The notes under the pieces: generated by a model
Databases searched by the model: none
What the model was told of the DNA's origin: nothing
What the model saw: only the letters and a program-made list of their open reading frames with translations
Translations under genes and position numbers: made by a program
Source of the DNA: Ohessyouella blattaphilus
GTDB taxonomy: Bacteria; Bacillota; Clostridia; Lachnospirales; Lachnospiraceae
NCBI RefSeq assembly: GCF_024721265.1
Contig: NZ_JAMXOC010000003.1
Location: forward strand, 114,700 to 178,699
Length of the DNA stretch: 64,000 nucleotides
Direction: 5' to 3'
In this document: piece by piece, positions 1-10,380 of the stretch
Layout: each line of letters starts with the position of its first letter
Position numbering within the stretch: position 1 is the stretch's first letter

Positions 1-268
1 TAGCTGCTGTCCCTCTTGTAAAGACAGAAGGCACCGCCATCACAATAAATTCTTTTCCCGTAACGGCGTGTTCTAAATCCGTAGTAAAAGTAATATCCTC
101 AGGAATCTTCACCCCTGGCAACTTCGCCTTATGCTCATGATCCCGGTTTAAATCCGCCACTTCCTTCTCGTCAATGGACCAAACTTCTACGTCGTGTCCG
201 TTGTTACTAAGTAAAATCGCTAAGGCTGTTCCCCAACTACCAGCACCTACCATACCTACGTTTGCCAT
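1..268 (-). CDS. gpsA: Glycerol-3-phosphate dehydrogenase [NAD(P)+], N-terminal part (cut by window edge)
   Basis: Reduces dihydroxyacetone phosphate to sn-glycerol 3-phosphate in the cytosol, the entry step of phospholipid synthesis. Only about the first 89 residues are visible; the gene continues beyond base 1. The start reads MANVGMVGAGSWGTALAILL, a Rossmann dinucleotide site (GAGSWGT), and further on MAVPSVFTR matches the conserved AVPS..R stretch of the family. A GGAGG ribosome site lies just upstream of the ATG at 268. It follows plsY by two bases, so the two consecutive steps of glycerolipid synthesis are co-transcribed. The start and family are clear; the rest of the protein cannot be judged here. 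Confidence 0.95.
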   Translation of the reverse strand, partial: MANVGMVGAGSWGTALAILLSNNGHDVEVWSIDEKEVADLNRDHEHKAKLPGVKIPEDITFTTDLEHAVTGKEFIVMAVPSVFTRGTAA

Positions 269-270
269 GA

Positions 271-924
271 TTAAACCTCCTTTTTCTTTGAGCTAAAACT
301 AATTTTATTTTCTGTTCCATTTAAAAGACGCTTGATGTTCTCTCGGTGCTTTAGCACTGCGGAAATAAGAAAAAGCGTCGCAATCAAGATCATCTCCCAG
401 TAGTACTTAGGACTGGTGTTATAGGATCCCGTGTATATACGGACAATCACGCTAATCAGATAAATAGTCACGATGACTAACGAACCCACCGATACGTAAC
501 GAGTAGTGGCTACAATCGCAATAAACGCAGCTAGACAGATAAGAACCACCCACACATTAGTCGTCGAGAGAATAATACCAGCCGTAGCTGCAATACCTTT
601 GCCGCCTTTAAACCCTAATTGGATGGGGTAATTGTGACCGAGAACGGCGCCGAAGCCTGCGTACATTGAAAGCAAAGGTAACATCTCTGGCCGAGAACTG
701 CGATATAGCAAATGAACTACGACCACCGCCAACACACACTTAAAAGCATCTCCCAAAAGGGTAATGATGCCTGCCCTTTTTCCCAGAGTTCTAAGGGCGT
801 TGGTAGTACCCGCGTTGCCACTTCCCGTTTCTCGAATGTCGATACCATGCATCTTCCCATAGAGATAACTGGTCTGAAAAAGACCAAACACATAGCCGAT
901 TAATAAACAAAGTACTCTTTCCAT
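271..924 (-). CDS. plsY: Acyl-phosphate:glycerol-3-phosphate acyltransferase PlsY
   Basis: Integral membrane enzyme that transfers an acyl group from acyl phosphate to glycerol 3-phosphate, giving lysophosphatidic acid. The 217 residues hold about five hydrophobic segments and two PlsY signatures: GSGNAGTTN near residues 34-42 and GHNYPIQLGFKGGKG near 95-110, the phosphate-binding glycine loops. The C-terminus is short and basic. It lies between der and gpsA with tiny gaps (9 and 2 bases), so the three are probably one leftward transcript. The ribosome site is weak (AAGGA rather far upstream), which may mean coupling to der. Length and motifs are normal for the family. Confidence 0.95.
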   Translation of the reverse strand: MERVLCLLIGYVFGLFQTSYLYGKMHGIDIRETGSGNAGTTNALRTLGKRAGIITLLGDAFKCVLAVVVVHLLYRSSRPEMLPLLSMYAGFGAVLGHNYPIQLGFKGGKGIAATAGIILSTTNVWVVLICLAAFIAIVATTRYVSVGSLVIVTIYLISVIVRIYTGSYNTSPKYYWEMILIATLFLISAVLKHRENIKRLLNGTENKISFSSKKKEV

Positions 925-933
925 AACTCTAAC

Positions 934-2256
934 TTACTTTTCCTTTCTTTCTCTGATAAAGAACTTAAGAGAGGTTCCCTTAAAGCCAAAGGCTTCCCGA
1001 ATCTTATTTTCCAGATAACGAGTATATGAAAAATGCATTAACTCCTTGTCATTGACAAAGATAACAAAGGTCGGGGGCTTGACGGCTACTTGGGTAATGT
1101 AATATAGCTTTAAGCGCTTGCCCTTATCAGAAGGCGGCTGTTGCATGGCTACCGCTTCCGCCATAATCTCATTGAGAACTCCCGTGGCGATTCGCATATT
1201 TTGGTTAGCAATAACGATATCGATCATATCGTAGAGCTTAATCAGTCGTTGGCCAGTGCTAGCTGACACGAACATAATCTCGGCGTAGGGCATAAACGAT
1301 AAGACCCGGCGCACTTCGTGCTCGTATTCCTTCACGGTCTTATTGTTCTTTTCAATTGCATCCCACTTATTGACCACGATAATCACACCCTTACCGCGCT
1401 CGTGGGCAATCCCAGCGATTTTCGCATCCTGTTCCGTAATGCCTTCTACAGCATCAATCACCACTAGAACCACATCTGCCCGTTCGACAGCGGTAACGGT
1501 TCGAATAATGCTGTAGCGCTCTAGCTCTTCTTTAATCTTACTCTTCCGGCGAAGCCCAGCGGTGTCGATAAAGACGTACTCTTTGCCGTCATGCTTAATC
1601 GTCGTATCAATGGCATCCCGGGTCGTTCCGGCAATATCGGAAACGATGACCCGCTCTTCACCTAAAAGCTTATTGATAATTGATGATTTCCCAACATTGG
1701 GTTTTCCCACAATGGCTACTCTTGGCCTGTCATCGTCTTCCTCTTCCGTCTCATTGGCTGGGAAATGGGCGATAACCGCATCTAGCATATCCCCGATACC
1801 TAGCCTGGAAGCAGCGGAAATCGGCAAAGGATCGCCAATACCCAAATTATAAAATTCGTAGACATCAGGCATAAACTTCGAAAAACTATCCACCTTGTTC
1901 ACTACCAAAAGTACGGGCTTTTTAGAGCGTCTCAGCATGTCGGCTACTTTCGCATCCGAATCTACAAGCCCTTGTCTTACATCGGCGATAAAAAGAATAA
2001 CGTCCGCTGTGTCAATGGCGATCTGGGCTTGTTCGCGCATCTGTGAAAGAATGATATCGTTGCTATCTGGCTCAATCCCGCCAGTATCTATTAAGGTAAA
2101 ATCCCGATCTAGCCAGTTCACCTCCGCATAAATACGGTCTCTAGTGACGCCAGGTGTGTCTTTAACGATCGAAATCATTTCTCCCGCTAATAAATTAAAA
2201 AGGGTAGATTTTCCCACGTTTGGTCTCCCAACGATTGCTACCACCGGTTTACTCAT
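934..2256 (-). CDS. der: Ribosome biogenesis GTPase Der (EngA)
   Basis: Essential double-GTPase needed for 50S subunit maturation. The 440-residue protein starts [18 protein letters not shown], with a first P-loop at residues 9-16 and a second (GKPNVGKSS) in the middle; both G domains carry DTAG/DTGG and NKxD motifs (VNKVDS, VNKWDA). A C-terminal KH-like domain follows. An upstream in-frame ATG at 2301 exists, but the ATG at 2256 is preferred because GAGGAG lies at the right distance and the protein then begins as in other Der proteins. It is the first gene of the der-plsY-gpsA transcript and is divergent from prs. Confidence 0.96.
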   Translation of the reverse strand: MSKPVVAIVGRPNVGKSTLFNLLAGEMISIVKDTPGVTRDRIYAEVNWLDRDFTLIDTGGIEPDSNDIILSQMREQAQIAIDTADVILFIADVRQGLVDSDAKVADMLRRSKKPVLLVVNKVDSFSKFMPDVYEFYNLGIGDPLPISAASRLGIGDMLDAVIAHFPANETEEEDDDRPRVAIVGKPNVGKSSIINKLLGEERVIVSDIAGTTRDAIDTTIKHDGKEYVFIDTAGLRRKSKIKEELERYSIIRTVTAVERADVVLVVIDAVEGITEQDAKIAGIAHERGKGVIIVVNKWDAIEKNNKTVKEYEHEVRRVLSFMPYAEIMFVSASTGQRLIKLYDMIDIVIANQNMRIATGVLNEIMAEAVAMQQPPSDKGKRLKLYYITQVAVKPPTFVIFVNDKELMHFSYTRYLENKIREAFGFKGTSLKFFIRERKEK

Positions 2257-2299
2257 CTTATATCTCCTCGCTTTTTGCATATACTGTCTTAACTCTAAC

Positions 2300-2328
2300 A
2301 TTATAGCTCAGAACAAGGTTTTTGTCAT
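2300..2328 (-). promoter_or_regulatory. Sigma-70 type promoter of der
   Basis: On the minus strand ATGACA (2323-2328) is followed after 17 bases by a perfect TATAAT (2300-2305). Transcription would begin near 2293, leaving a leader of roughly 37 bases before the der start at 2256. Found by eye; no start-site data. Confidence 0.6.
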
Positions 2329-2335
2329 GGTTTTA

Positions 2336-2364
2336 TTGCCAAAAGCCCTGGGAAATGATAACAT
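2336..2364 (+). promoter_or_regulatory. Candidate sigma-70 promoter of prs
   Basis: TTGCCA at 2336-2341, a 17-base spacer, and TAACAT at 2359-2364, followed by a short leader with AAAGGAG before the ATG at 2391. The -10 is only a 4/6 match, so this is less secure than the divergent der promoter. Confidence 0.4.
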
Positions 2365-2390
2365 TAAGTATCGAAAAAGGAGAAAGTCAA

Positions 2391-3560
2391 ATGCCAAATA
2401 TTGAGTTAATCGAAAAATCTCTACCTGTTGCCCCGCTACGAATTGCGGCGCTAGAAAGCTTTCGGGAAATGGGTGAGAAAATCAACAATCATATCGTTAG
2501 TTTTAGAAAGTCTGTAGACTGTGTGGACCCTTCATCCCCTTTCTTCTGTGATTATCTACGAGAGAATTATCTAATTGAATGTTCCGTACCGCGCTTTGGC
2601 TCGGGGGAAGCTAAGGGTGTGATTGGCGAAACCATCCGGGGAAAAGACTTGTTTGTCATGACGGATGTCTGTAACTATAGCCTTACCTACACCGTTAACG
2701 GCCGCTTAAATCACATGTCCCCTGATGACCATTACCAAGATTTAAAGCGAATTATCTCCGCCGCCACTGGGAAAGCTCATCGGATCAGCGTAATCATGCC
2801 CTTCCTTTATGAAGGACGGCAACATAAGCGAACCAAGCGAGAATCCTTAGATGCGGCTCTCGCCTTAGAAGAACTGGTTTCCATGGGCGTTAACAACATC
2901 ATTACCTTTGATGCTCACGACCCACGAGTGGTTAATTCCATTCCCTTAAGTGGCTTCGATAGCTTTAATCCCCCTTACCAGTTTATGAAGGCCCTACTTC
3001 GGGAAGAAAAGGATCTTCATGTGGATAAGGATCACTTAATGATTATCAGCCCTGACGAAGGGGCGATGCACCGCGCCATCTACTTCTCTAACGTACTAGG
3101 GGTAGAAATGGGAATGTTCTATAAGCGGCGGGACTTCTCCACAATCATTGATGGCAAGAATCCCATCGTCTCTCACGAGTTCTTAGGCGCTGACTTAAAG
3201 GGTAAGGATGTCATCGTTATTGACGATATGATTTCCTCTGGGGGTAGTATGCTTGAAGTTGCCAAGAAGGTCAAAGAACGGGGTGCTAAGAAAGTCTTTA
3301 TCTGTAGCACCTTCGGGCTTTTTACAGATGGCTTTGAAGCCTTTGACGACTATCACGAAAAGGGATACATCGACCGAGTAATCACCACCAACCTAACGTA
3401 CCTACCGCCAGCAGTTAAAGAGCGTCCTTACTTTATTATTGCTGACTTAAGTAAGTTCTTAGCCCTGATTATCGATTCGGCTAACCACGATGTAACCATG
3501 AGTAACGTCTTAAATCCGACCCAGAAGATTCAAACCCTTTTGGAAAAATATAACCGATAA
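2391..3560 (+). CDS. prs: Ribose-phosphate pyrophosphokinase, long clostridial form
   Basis: Makes PRPP from ribose 5-phosphate and ATP for nucleotide, histidine and tryptophan synthesis. The PRPP-binding loop is clear (VIVIDDMISSGGSM), as is the FDAHDPRV metal/ATP region. At 389 residues it is about 75 longer than the usual ~315-residue Prs and has an unfamiliar N-terminal stretch, so it belongs to the long divergent type seen in Clostridia. The start is placed at 2391 (MPNIELIEKS) rather than the upstream ATG at 2322, because AAAAAGGAG sits about eight bases before it. A monocistronic unit: own promoter and a terminator directly after. Confidence 0.9.
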   Translation: MPNIELIEKSLPVAPLRIAALESFREMGEKINNHIVSFRKSVDCVDPSSPFFCDYLRENYLIECSVPRFGSGEAKGVIGETIRGKDLFVMTDVCNYSLTYTVNGRLNHMSPDDHYQDLKRIISAATGKAHRISVIMPFLYEGRQHKRTKRESLDAALALEELVSMGVNNIITFDAHDPRVVNSIPLSGFDSFNPPYQFMKALLREEKDLHVDKDHLMIISPDEGAMHRAIYFSNVLGVEMGMFYKRRDFSTIIDGKNPIVSHEFLGADLKGKDVIVIDDMISSGGSMLEVAKKVKERGAKKVFICSTFGLFTDGFEAFDDYHEKGYIDRVITTNLTYLPPAVKERPYFIIADLSKFLALIIDSANHDVTMSNVLNPTQKIQTLLEKYNR

Positions 3561-3566
3561 CACTTT

Positions 3567-3610
3567 AAAACCCGGTAACCTATTAATAGGCACCGGGTTT
3601 ATTAGTTTTT
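3567..3610. terminator. Bidirectional rho-independent terminator between prs and serA
   Basis: An AAACCCGGT...ACCGGGTTT stem with an inner CCTATTAATAGG palindrome, followed by ATTAGTTTTT on the plus strand and flanked by A-rich sequence on the other side. It lies between the converging stop codons of prs and serA. Confidence 0.85.
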
Positions 3611-3611
3611 C

Positions 3612-4775
3612 TTATCTTAAAACTCTTATTTTTTTCACACACTCAACGCTTCGCAGCTGGTCGATTACCTCTTCGCTAATGTCGCTATCAACATCCATCA
3701 AGGTATAGGCGTAGCCACCTTTGCTCTTATTGGCCAAATCGGCAATGTTGATGCAGTGATCGCCGAGAATCTTGGTAAAGCGTCCCAGCATGTTTGGAAT
3801 ATTTTCATGCAACAAGGCAATTCTTACGTGTTCGCCTCGCCGTCCCATATCACAGTCAGGATAATTTACGGAATTTTTGATATTTCCGTTTTCCAGATAG
3901 TCTATCGTTTGCTTAACTGCCATCTTAGCACAATTGTCCTCTGACTCTTCTGTAGAAGCCCCCAAATGAGGGATGACAATGGCTCCCTTTACTCCGGCAA
4001 TGCCGGGAATCGGGAAGTCGGTCACGTAGTGCTTTACCTTTCCAGCAACCAGCGCATCCACCATGTCCTCACCGTTTACCAGAGTATCTCTAGAGAAGTT
4101 TAAGACTACCACGTCCTTCTTCATCAAACTAATGGCATTCTTATCAATCATGCCGATGGTGCTTTCTAGTGCCGGTACGTGAACAGAAATATAATCACAC
4201 TCTTTATACAATTCATCGAGAGTAGTGGCGTGATGTATGCTTCTTGATAGGCGCCACGCCGAATCCACGCTAACGTAAGGGTCATACCCATAGACGTCCA
4301 TACCTAAATGGGTAGCCGCATTGGCAACGAGAACACCGATGGCTCCTAGACCAATTACCCCTAATTTTTTACCCTCGATTTCCCGGCCAGCAAAAGCTGC
4401 CTTGGCTTTTTCCGCCGCCCCAGCAATATTTCCATCCTCTTCGTGATCGTGAACCCAGTCAACACCACCGATAATATCTCGGGAAGCCAACAGCATTCCT
4501 GCAATCACAAGCTCCTTAACTCCGTTAGCATTGGCTCCAGGGGTGTTAAACACAACAATACCCTTAGACGCACATTCGTCTAAAGGAATGTTATTAACAC
4601 CGGCACCCGCTCTGGCAATCGACAGCAAATGCTCGCCAAATTCCTTTCCGTGCAAAGAAGCGCTGCGAACTAAAATCGCCTCTGCCTTCTCCGGTTCATC
4701 GATGTGAGCGTAGTCACTAGAAAAACGACTAAGTCCCACTTCTGCTATCGGGTTCAAACAATGGTAAGTAAACAT
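3612..4775 (-). CDS. serA: D-3-phosphoglycerate dehydrogenase
   Basis: Oxidises 3-phosphoglycerate to 3-phosphohydroxypyruvate, the first step of serine synthesis. The 387 residues show the D-2-hydroxyacid dehydrogenase layout: a NAD site LGVIGLGAIG near residue 137, a YDPY element after it, the catalytic Arg/Glu/His region (VLNFSRD, IPHLGAST), and a C-terminal ACT domain over the last ~70 residues that in this family senses serine. The stop-start junction with serC is immediate (4775/4776), and the pair forms the tail of the leuB-ilvD-ilvB-serC-serA operon. Confidence 0.93.
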   Translation of the reverse strand: MFTYHCLNPIAEVGLSRFSSDYAHIDEPEKAEAILVRSASLHGKEFGEHLLSIARAGAGVNNIPLDECASKGIVVFNTPGANANGVKELVIAGMLLASRDIIGGVDWVHDHEEDGNIAGAAEKAKAAFAGREIEGKKLGVIGLGAIGVLVANAATHLGMDVYGYDPYVSVDSAWRLSRSIHHATTLDELYKECDYISVHVPALESTIGMIDKNAISLMKKDVVVLNFSRDTLVNGEDMVDALVAGKVKHYVTDFPIPGIAGVKGAIVIPHLGASTEESEDNCAKMAVKQTIDYLENGNIKNSVNYPDCDMGRRGEHVRIALLHENIPNMLGRFTKILGDHCINIADLANKSKGGYAYTLMDVDSDISEEVIDQLRSVECVKKIRVLR

Positions 4776-5858
4776 CTATCTATTCTCCTCTTCAAACTTC
4801 TTCATAAAATCAATCAGTGCCAGAACACCCTCTCTAGGCATAGCGTTATAAATACTAGCGCGCATTCCGCCTACACTGCGGTGGCCTTTTAAGTTCATCA
4901 GTCCTGCGGCTTTTGACTCTTTCACAAACTTGGCATCTAACTCATCTGATCCCGTTACGAAAGGAACGTTCATTAGCGAGCGATCGGCCTCTCTTACCGT
5001 TCCCTTAAACAATTTGCTCTCATCGAGGAATTGATAGAGAAGACTTGCCTTTTCTTCGTTAATCTTTTTCATTTCAGCTAAGCCACCTTGCTTCTTAAGC
5101 CATTTAAAAACTAGCCCACAGATATAAATCGCGTAGCAAGGAGGTGTATTATATAGAGACTCAGCCTTTACATGAGTGTTGTATTTTAGCATCGTCGGCG
5201 CAATCTCTAGTGGTTCATTTTCTAATAAATCTTCGCGGATAATCGCAATGGAAACTCCAGAAGGTCCAATGTTCTTCTGAGCCCCACCAAAAATCATGCC
5301 GTACTTACTTACATCCATCGGTTCTGATAGGAAGCAAGATGACACATCCGAAATCAGGGGTTTCCCTTTCGTATCGGGAAGGGCTTTAAACTTCGTGCCG
5401 TAGATCGTATTGTTTTCACAAATATAGACGTAATCCGCGTCCTCTGATATCGCTAAATCATTCAAATCAGGAATATAGCTAAAGGTCTCATCAGCGGAAG
5501 AGGCGATCACATTTGCCTTTCCGTAAATCGCTGCTTCCTCGCAAGCTTTTTTGGCCCACTGCCCGGTCACGATATAGTCTGCCACCTTATTCTTCATAAA
5601 ATTAAGCGGAATCATGGCAAACTGGGTAGAGGCACCACCTTGTAAAAAGACCACCTTGTAGTTATCCGGTATCTGCAGAAGCTCCCGTAAATCGGCCTCA
5701 GCCGTCTGAATAATCCCCTCAAATTCAGACGAGCGGTGACTCATCTCCATCACCGACATGCCACTTCCCTGATAATCTAACATTTCTTTCGCTGCTTCTC
5801 TCAAGACATCCTCAGGCAGAACCGCTGGTCCCGCCGAAAAATTGTACACTCTACTCAT
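4776..5858 (-). CDS. serC: Phosphoserine aminotransferase
   Basis: PLP enzyme that transaminates 3-phosphohydroxypyruvate with glutamate to give phosphoserine. The N-terminus (YNFSAGPAVLPEDVL) is the family signature, and FGGAQKNIGPSG holds the PLP lysine. The length, 360 residues, is normal. It is followed without a gap by serA, so the first two serine-synthesis enzymes are made together; no serB was seen. The link to upstream branched-chain genes suggests one amino-acid biosynthesis transcript. Confidence 0.95.
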   Translation of the reverse strand: MSRVYNFSAGPAVLPEDVLREAAKEMLDYQGSGMSVMEMSHRSSEFEGIIQTAEADLRELLQIPDNYKVVFLQGGASTQFAMIPLNFMKNKVADYIVTGQWAKKACEEAAIYGKANVIASSADETFSYIPDLNDLAISEDADYVYICENNTIYGTKFKALPDTKGKPLISDVSSCFLSEPMDVSKYGMIFGGAQKNIGPSGVSIAIIREDLLENEPLEIAPTMLKYNTHVKAESLYNTPPCYAIYICGLVFKWLKKQGGLAEMKKINEEKASLLYQFLDESKLFKGTVREADRSLMNVPFVTGSDELDAKFVKESKAAGLMNLKGHRSVGGMRASIYNAMPREGVLALIDFMKKFEEENR

Positions 5859-5871
5859 TTATTCTATCTCC

Positions 5872-7551
5872 TTATTTCTGTGCGTTTAAATCGCCTTCAT
5901 CAAAAGCTTCATCGATAGCAGCTCCAGGCGCAACCATCGGCCACACCTTCTCATCCGCATCGATTTGACAGTCTAATAGGACTGGTTTCCCTAAGGTTAA
6001 CGCCTCGGCAAAAGCCGTTTTAAACTCTTCCTTGCTGGTTATCGTAACCCCTTTTACTCCCAGCGCCTCTGCTAACTTGGCAAAGTTCACATTGTCTTCT
6101 AACACCGTCGCTGAGTAACGCTTATCGTAAAATAGGGTCTGCCACTGTCTTACCATCCCTAGAACATGATTATTAATTACCACCTGAATAATCGGAATGT
6201 TGTATCTACCAGCGGTTGCCAGTTCATTCATATTCATGCGGAAGCACCCGTCACCGGCAATGTTGATAACGATTTTATCAGGACGTCCAAGCTTGGCTCC
6301 TAGAGACGCTCCCAGACCATACCCCATGGTCCCGAGGCCCCCGGATGTCAAGAAAGTTCTTGGTTCTTTGTATTTGTAAAACTGGGCCGCCCACATTTGG
6401 TTCTGACCAACCTCGGTGGTAATAACGGCCTCTCCTTCTGTCTGCCGGTAAATCTCTTCAATAATGAAAGGACCAGTCAAGACTTCTTCATTGTAGGTAA
6501 GTGGATACTTTTCTTTATACTCCATGATATGGGCAATCCACTCATCGTGATTAGCTGGTTCTAGCTTCTCGTTTAAGCGTTGTAACACCGCTTTCACGTC
6601 ACCGATTACCTGCCCCGTCACTAGGACGTTTTTATTAATCTCGACCTCATCCACATCAATCTGTAATATCTTAGCGTTTTTAGCAAATTTCTTGGCATTT
6701 CCCGTAACTCGGTCAGAAAAACGAGCCCCGATAACCACTAGCAAGTCACATTCGCTAACCCCGTAATTCGCGGTCTTCGTTCCGTGCATTCCCAGCATTC
6801 CCGTATAAAGAGGATCCGCCCCGTTAAAAGCCCCTTTTCCCATTAAAGTATCACAAACCGGCGCCTGAACTTTATCTACAAACGCTTGAACCTCTGCCCC
6901 GGCGTTTGCCAGCACCGCGCCACCGCCAACAAAGATCATCGGCCTTTTCGCCTTATGAATCATTTTAATCGCTGTGGCTATCTGACTATCACAGACCGTA
7001 CCCGGCTCCGATACCATTTTATTTTCACTAGCGGTAAATTCCGTCTTTTCGGCGGTTACATCTTTGGGAATATCCACAAGCACAGGGCCTGGTCGACCTT
7101 TCCTGGCAATGGCAAAGGCTTTACGAATAGCCGAAGCTAAGTCTTTCACGTCCTTCACAATATAATTGTGTTTCGTAATCGGTAGGGTAATTCCGGTGAT
7201 ATCAATCTCCTGAAAACTATCCTTTCCCAGTAATCCCACGCCTACATTACAGGTGATGGCCACCAAGGGAATCGAATCCATATAGGCGGTAGCGATACCC
7301 GTTACCAAATTCGTCGCTCCTGGTCCACTAGTGGCAAAGACCACGCCGGTCTTTCCCGTCGCTCTGGCATAGCCGTCAGCGGCATGGGCAGCTCCTTGTT
7401 CGTGGGAGGTAAGATAGTGCTTGATACTATCTTGATTTTTATACAATTCATCGTAAAGGTTTAAAATCGCGCCGCCTGGATAACCAAACACCGTATCTAC
7501 GCCTTGCTCTTTCAAACACTCTATAACTATCTGCGCACCTGTTAACTGCAT
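5872..7551 (-). CDS. ilvB: Acetolactate synthase, large subunit
   Basis: Thiamine-diphosphate enzyme that condenses two pyruvates to acetolactate (valine/leucine branch) or pyruvate with 2-ketobutyrate (isoleucine branch). The 559 residues carry the N-terminal catalytic Glu region (TSHEQGAAHAADGYARATG), a central FAD/NAD-fold domain, and the C-terminal TPP motif GDGCFRMNMNELATA...NN. FAD-type IlvB is more likely than a catabolic AlsS because it sits with ilvD and leuB. No small regulatory subunit (ilvN) is adjacent, so the regulatory partner must be elsewhere or absent. Confidence 0.93.
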   Translation of the reverse strand: MQLTGAQIVIECLKEQGVDTVFGYPGGAILNLYDELYKNQDSIKHYLTSHEQGAAHAADGYARATGKTGVVFATSGPGATNLVTGIATAYMDSIPLVAITCNVGVGLLGKDSFQEIDITGITLPITKHNYIVKDVKDLASAIRKAFAIARKGRPGPVLVDIPKDVTAEKTEFTASENKMVSEPGTVCDSQIATAIKMIHKAKRPMIFVGGGAVLANAGAEVQAFVDKVQAPVCDTLMGKGAFNGADPLYTGMLGMHGTKTANYGVSECDLLVVIGARFSDRVTGNAKKFAKNAKILQIDVDEVEINKNVLVTGQVIGDVKAVLQRLNEKLEPANHDEWIAHIMEYKEKYPLTYNEEVLTGPFIIEEIYRQTEGEAVITTEVGQNQMWAAQFYKYKEPRTFLTSGGLGTMGYGLGASLGAKLGRPDKIVINIAGDGCFRMNMNELATAGRYNIPIIQVVINNHVLGMVRQWQTLFYDKRYSATVLEDNVNFAKLAEALGVKGVTITSKEEFKTAFAEALTLGKPVLLDCQIDADEKVWPMVAPGAAIDEAFDEGDLNAQK

Positions 7552-7569
7552 ACTGCTCTTCCTTTCTAA

Positions 7570-9246
7570 CTAGCTTTCACACTTAGGAACTTCCAGGATC
7601 GCTCCCCTATTACTAGCGCTAACCATACTCATGTAGCGCTTCACGTAACCGGTATTTAGCTCTGGCTCTCTCGGTGTCCACGCGTCTCGCCGTCTTTGTA
7701 ACTCCTCCTCGGAAAGCGCCACCTCTAATTTATACTCAGGAATATTGATTTTAATCAAATCTCCTTCTTCGATTAGCGCGATGGGGCCGCCGGCAGCGGC
7801 TTCCGGTGAAATATGACCGATGGCAGCGCCTCTTGAAGCCCCGCTAAAACGACCATCTGTAATCAGCGCCACGCTTTCGCCAAGTCCCATACCGGTAATG
7901 GCTGAAGTCGGGTTAAGCATTTCCGGCATACCGGGACCGCCTTTTGGACCCACGTAGCGAATTACCACCACGTCTCCTGGTTTAATCCGCTCCCCTTTAA
8001 TCGCCTGAATAGCATCTTCTTCACAGTCAAATACCCGGGCTGGGCCTTCATGAACCAGCATTTCTGGTGCTACCGCTGAGCGCTTTACCACGCTGCCATC
8101 GGGAGCAAGATTGCCTTTTAGAACGGCGATACCGCCGGTCTTGGTGTAGGGATTTTCAGCTGGGCGAATCACCTCTTCGTCCAGATTTTTCGCATCTTTT
8201 ATATTTTCTCCCACTGTTTTACCGGTAACGGTCATACAGTCGGTCTTTAACAGTCCTAATTTATCAATTTCCTTCATTACTGCATAGACGCCGCCAGCCT
8301 CGTTTAAATCTTCCATAAACGTCGGTCCTGCCGGTGCTAAGTGACATAAATTCGGCGTTTTTTCACTAATGGGATTGGCAAAATCGATTTCAAAATCCAT
8401 ACCGATTTCGTGAGCAATCGCTGGTAAATGAAGCATACTATTGGTAGAACATCCAAGCGCCATATCCATGGTTAGGGCATTTAAGATCGCGTCTTTCGTG
8501 ATAATATCTCGCGGTCTGATATCTTTTTTTAGAAGTTCCATTACCTGCATTCCAGCCTTCTTCGCTAGGCGAATTCGCTCCGAATACACGGCAGGAATAG
8601 TGCCATTTCCAGATAGACCCATACCGAGAACCTCTGTTAAACAGTTCATGGAATTGGCGGTATACATACCCGAGCAAGACCCACAAGTTGGGCAGGCTTT
8701 ATTTTCAAACTCTGCTAGTTTCTCATCACTCATTTTACCCACAGCATGTGCGCCTACGGCTTCAAACATGCTGGACAGGGAAGTCTTCTTTCCATCTACC
8801 CGGCCAGCGAGCATAGGACCACCGCTTACGAATATCGTCGGTACGTTAACTCTGGCTGCCGCCATCAATAACCCTGGGACGTTTTTATCACAGTTTGGCA
8901 CCATTACGAGAGCGTCAAACTGGTGCGCCATAGCCATACACTCGGTGGAATCAGCAATTAAGTCACGGGTAACGAGAGAATATTTCATACCCACATGCCC
9001 CATGGCGATACCATCACAAACGGCAATCGCCGGAAAGACAATCGGAGTTCCGCCATTCATAGCAACGCCAATTTTAACCGCTTCCACAATCTTATCCAAG
9101 TTGATATGCCCAGGAACAATCTCGTTATAGGAGCTAACGATTCCCACAAGCGGGCGGTTTATCTCTTCATCGGTAAAGCCATCGGCTCGTAATAGCGACC
9201 GACCTGGCGCCTGTACATTTCCTTGTTTTACTGCATCACTACGCAT
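7570..9246 (-). CDS. ilvD: Dihydroxy-acid dehydratase
   Basis: Fe-S enzyme that dehydrates 2,3-dihydroxy acids to 2-keto acids, the third common step of valine and isoleucine synthesis. The 558 residues hold the cluster/metal cysteines [10 protein letters not shown] and [19 protein letters not shown] place the start at 9246 ([10 protein letters not shown]) rather than at 9252, because GGGGG lies about eight bases upstream of it. The ATG overlaps the leuB stop codon by eight bases (ATGCGTAG), so translation is probably coupled. Length and motifs are normal. Confidence 0.95.
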   Translation of the reverse strand: MRSDAVKQGNVQAPGRSLLRADGFTDEEINRPLVGIVSSYNEIVPGHINLDKIVEAVKIGVAMNGGTPIVFPAIAVCDGIAMGHVGMKYSLVTRDLIADSTECMAMAHQFDALVMVPNCDKNVPGLLMAAARVNVPTIFVSGGPMLAGRVDGKKTSLSSMFEAVGAHAVGKMSDEKLAEFENKACPTCGSCSGMYTANSMNCLTEVLGMGLSGNGTIPAVYSERIRLAKKAGMQVMELLKKDIRPRDIITKDAILNALTMDMALGCSTNSMLHLPAIAHEIGMDFEIDFANPISEKTPNLCHLAPAGPTFMEDLNEAGGVYAVMKEIDKLGLLKTDCMTVTGKTVGENIKDAKNLDEEVIRPAENPYTKTGGIAVLKGNLAPDGSVVKRSAVAPEMLVHEGPARVFDCEEDAIQAIKGERIKPGDVVVIRYVGPKGGPGMPEMLNPTSAITGMGLGESVALITDGRFSGASRGAAIGHISPEAAAGGPIALIEEGDLIKINIPEYKLEVALSEEELQRRRDAWTPREPELNTGYVKRYMSMVSASNRGAILEVPKCES

Positions 9247-10345
9247 TTCCATGTCCCCCTTTTTTTATTTCTGCACAAATCAAATTACCCATCTCTTCCG
9301 TGCCGATAATCACACTGTCCTCACCGGCAATATCCAGCGTCCGCTGATTCAGCTCTAACACTTTGCCCACCGCCTCTTCAATACACGCAGCCTCTTCATC
9401 CAGTCCGAGGCTGTATTTTAAGAGCATCGCCGCTGACAAAATGGTGGCAATCGGATTCGCCACGCCTTTACCGGCGATATCTGGTGCCGAACCACCACTT
9501 GGCTCGTAGAGCCCAAAAGCGGTGTCGTTTAAACTAGCGCTAGCTAACATTCCTATGGACCCAGTCACCATACTAGCCTCATCGGAGAGAATATCGCCAA
9601 ACATATTTTCCGTTAAGATCACATCAAACTGCTGAGGGTTCTTGACAAGCTGCATGGCACAATTATCCACAAGCATATGCTCTAGTTCCACGTCCTCATA
9701 ATCCTTTGCCACTTCGTTTACCACTTGTCGCCAAAGTCTGGACGAATCGAGCACATTGGCCTTATCAACGCTGGTCACCTTCCCCCGACGTTTTCTGGCA
9801 ATCTCAAAGGCGCGAATAGCAATACGCCGAATCTCCACATCGGTATACGTCAAGGAGTCTTTGGCTATCCGCACGCCATCCTTTTCTTCAAGGCTCCGCT
9901 CGCCAAAGTAGAGGCCACCGGTTAGCTCCCGCATAATCATCATATCAAAGCCCCCGCTTATCAACTCTTCCTTCAGTGGACAAGCAGCCTTCAGCGAGTC
10001 ATATAGGACTGCTGGGCGCAGATTGGCGAATAGATTAAGTTCCTTCCGGATTTTAAGAAGCCCTGCTTCTGGCCGTAAATTCGCTGGTAATTGATACCAA
10101 GGACTGGTATTCGGATCGCCACCGATGGAGCCCATAAGTACCGCCTCACACGTCTTCGCTTCTTTAATCGTCGCCTCTGTCAGCGGCTCTCCCGTGGCAT
10201 CGATTGATGCTCCTCCTAGAAGTAATTCTTTAAATGAAAAAGAGTGACCGAATACGACCTGAATCTTATTCAGAACCTTTACAGCTTCTGTTACGATTTC
10301 CGGCCCTATTCCGTCACCTCTGATTATCCCGATTGTTGCCTCCAT
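9239..10345 (-). CDS. leuB: 3-isopropylmalate dehydrogenase
   Basis: Oxidatively decarboxylates 3-isopropylmalate to 2-oxoisocaproate using NAD+, in leucine synthesis. The 368 residues contain GDGIGPEIV at the start, the [13 protein letters not shown] metal/substrate segment and LVDNCAMQL. The start at 10345 (MEATIGII) is chosen over 10354 because AAGGAAGG lies about ten bases upstream. First gene of the operon. leuA and leuCD are not in the window, so leucine synthesis is split over loci. The start region has no T-box-like or peptide-attenuator leader. Confidence 0.94.
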   Translation of the reverse strand: MEATIGIIRGDGIGPEIVTEAVKVLNKIQVVFGHSFSFKELLLGGASIDATGEPLTEATIKEAKTCEAVLMGSIGGDPNTSPWYQLPANLRPEAGLLKIRKELNLFANLRPAVLYDSLKAACPLKEELISGGFDMMIMRELTGGLYFGERSLEEKDGVRIAKDSLTYTDVEIRRIAIRAFEIARKRRGKVTSVDKANVLDSSRLWRQVVNEVAKDYEDVELEHMLVDNCAMQLVKNPQQFDVILTENMFGDILSDEASMVTGSIGMLASASLNDTAFGLYEPSGGSAPDIAGKGVANPIATILSAAMLLKYSLGLDEEAACIEEAVGKVLELNQRTLDIAGEDSVIIGTEEMGNLICAEIKKGGHGNA

Positions 10346-10380
10346 AAAAATCATCCCTTCCTTAAAACGTTTATCGTATA

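Noticed and set aside
2322..2390. N-terminal extension of Prs from the ATG at 2322
   Set aside because: It would start upstream of the candidate promoter, has no ribosome site, and its residues do not resemble the family; the ATG at 2391 has AAAAAGGAG.
8441..9130. Long plus-strand reading frame of 229 codons inside ilvD
   Set aside because: Antisense shadow of a clear ilvD gene, no ribosome site and no domain recognised.
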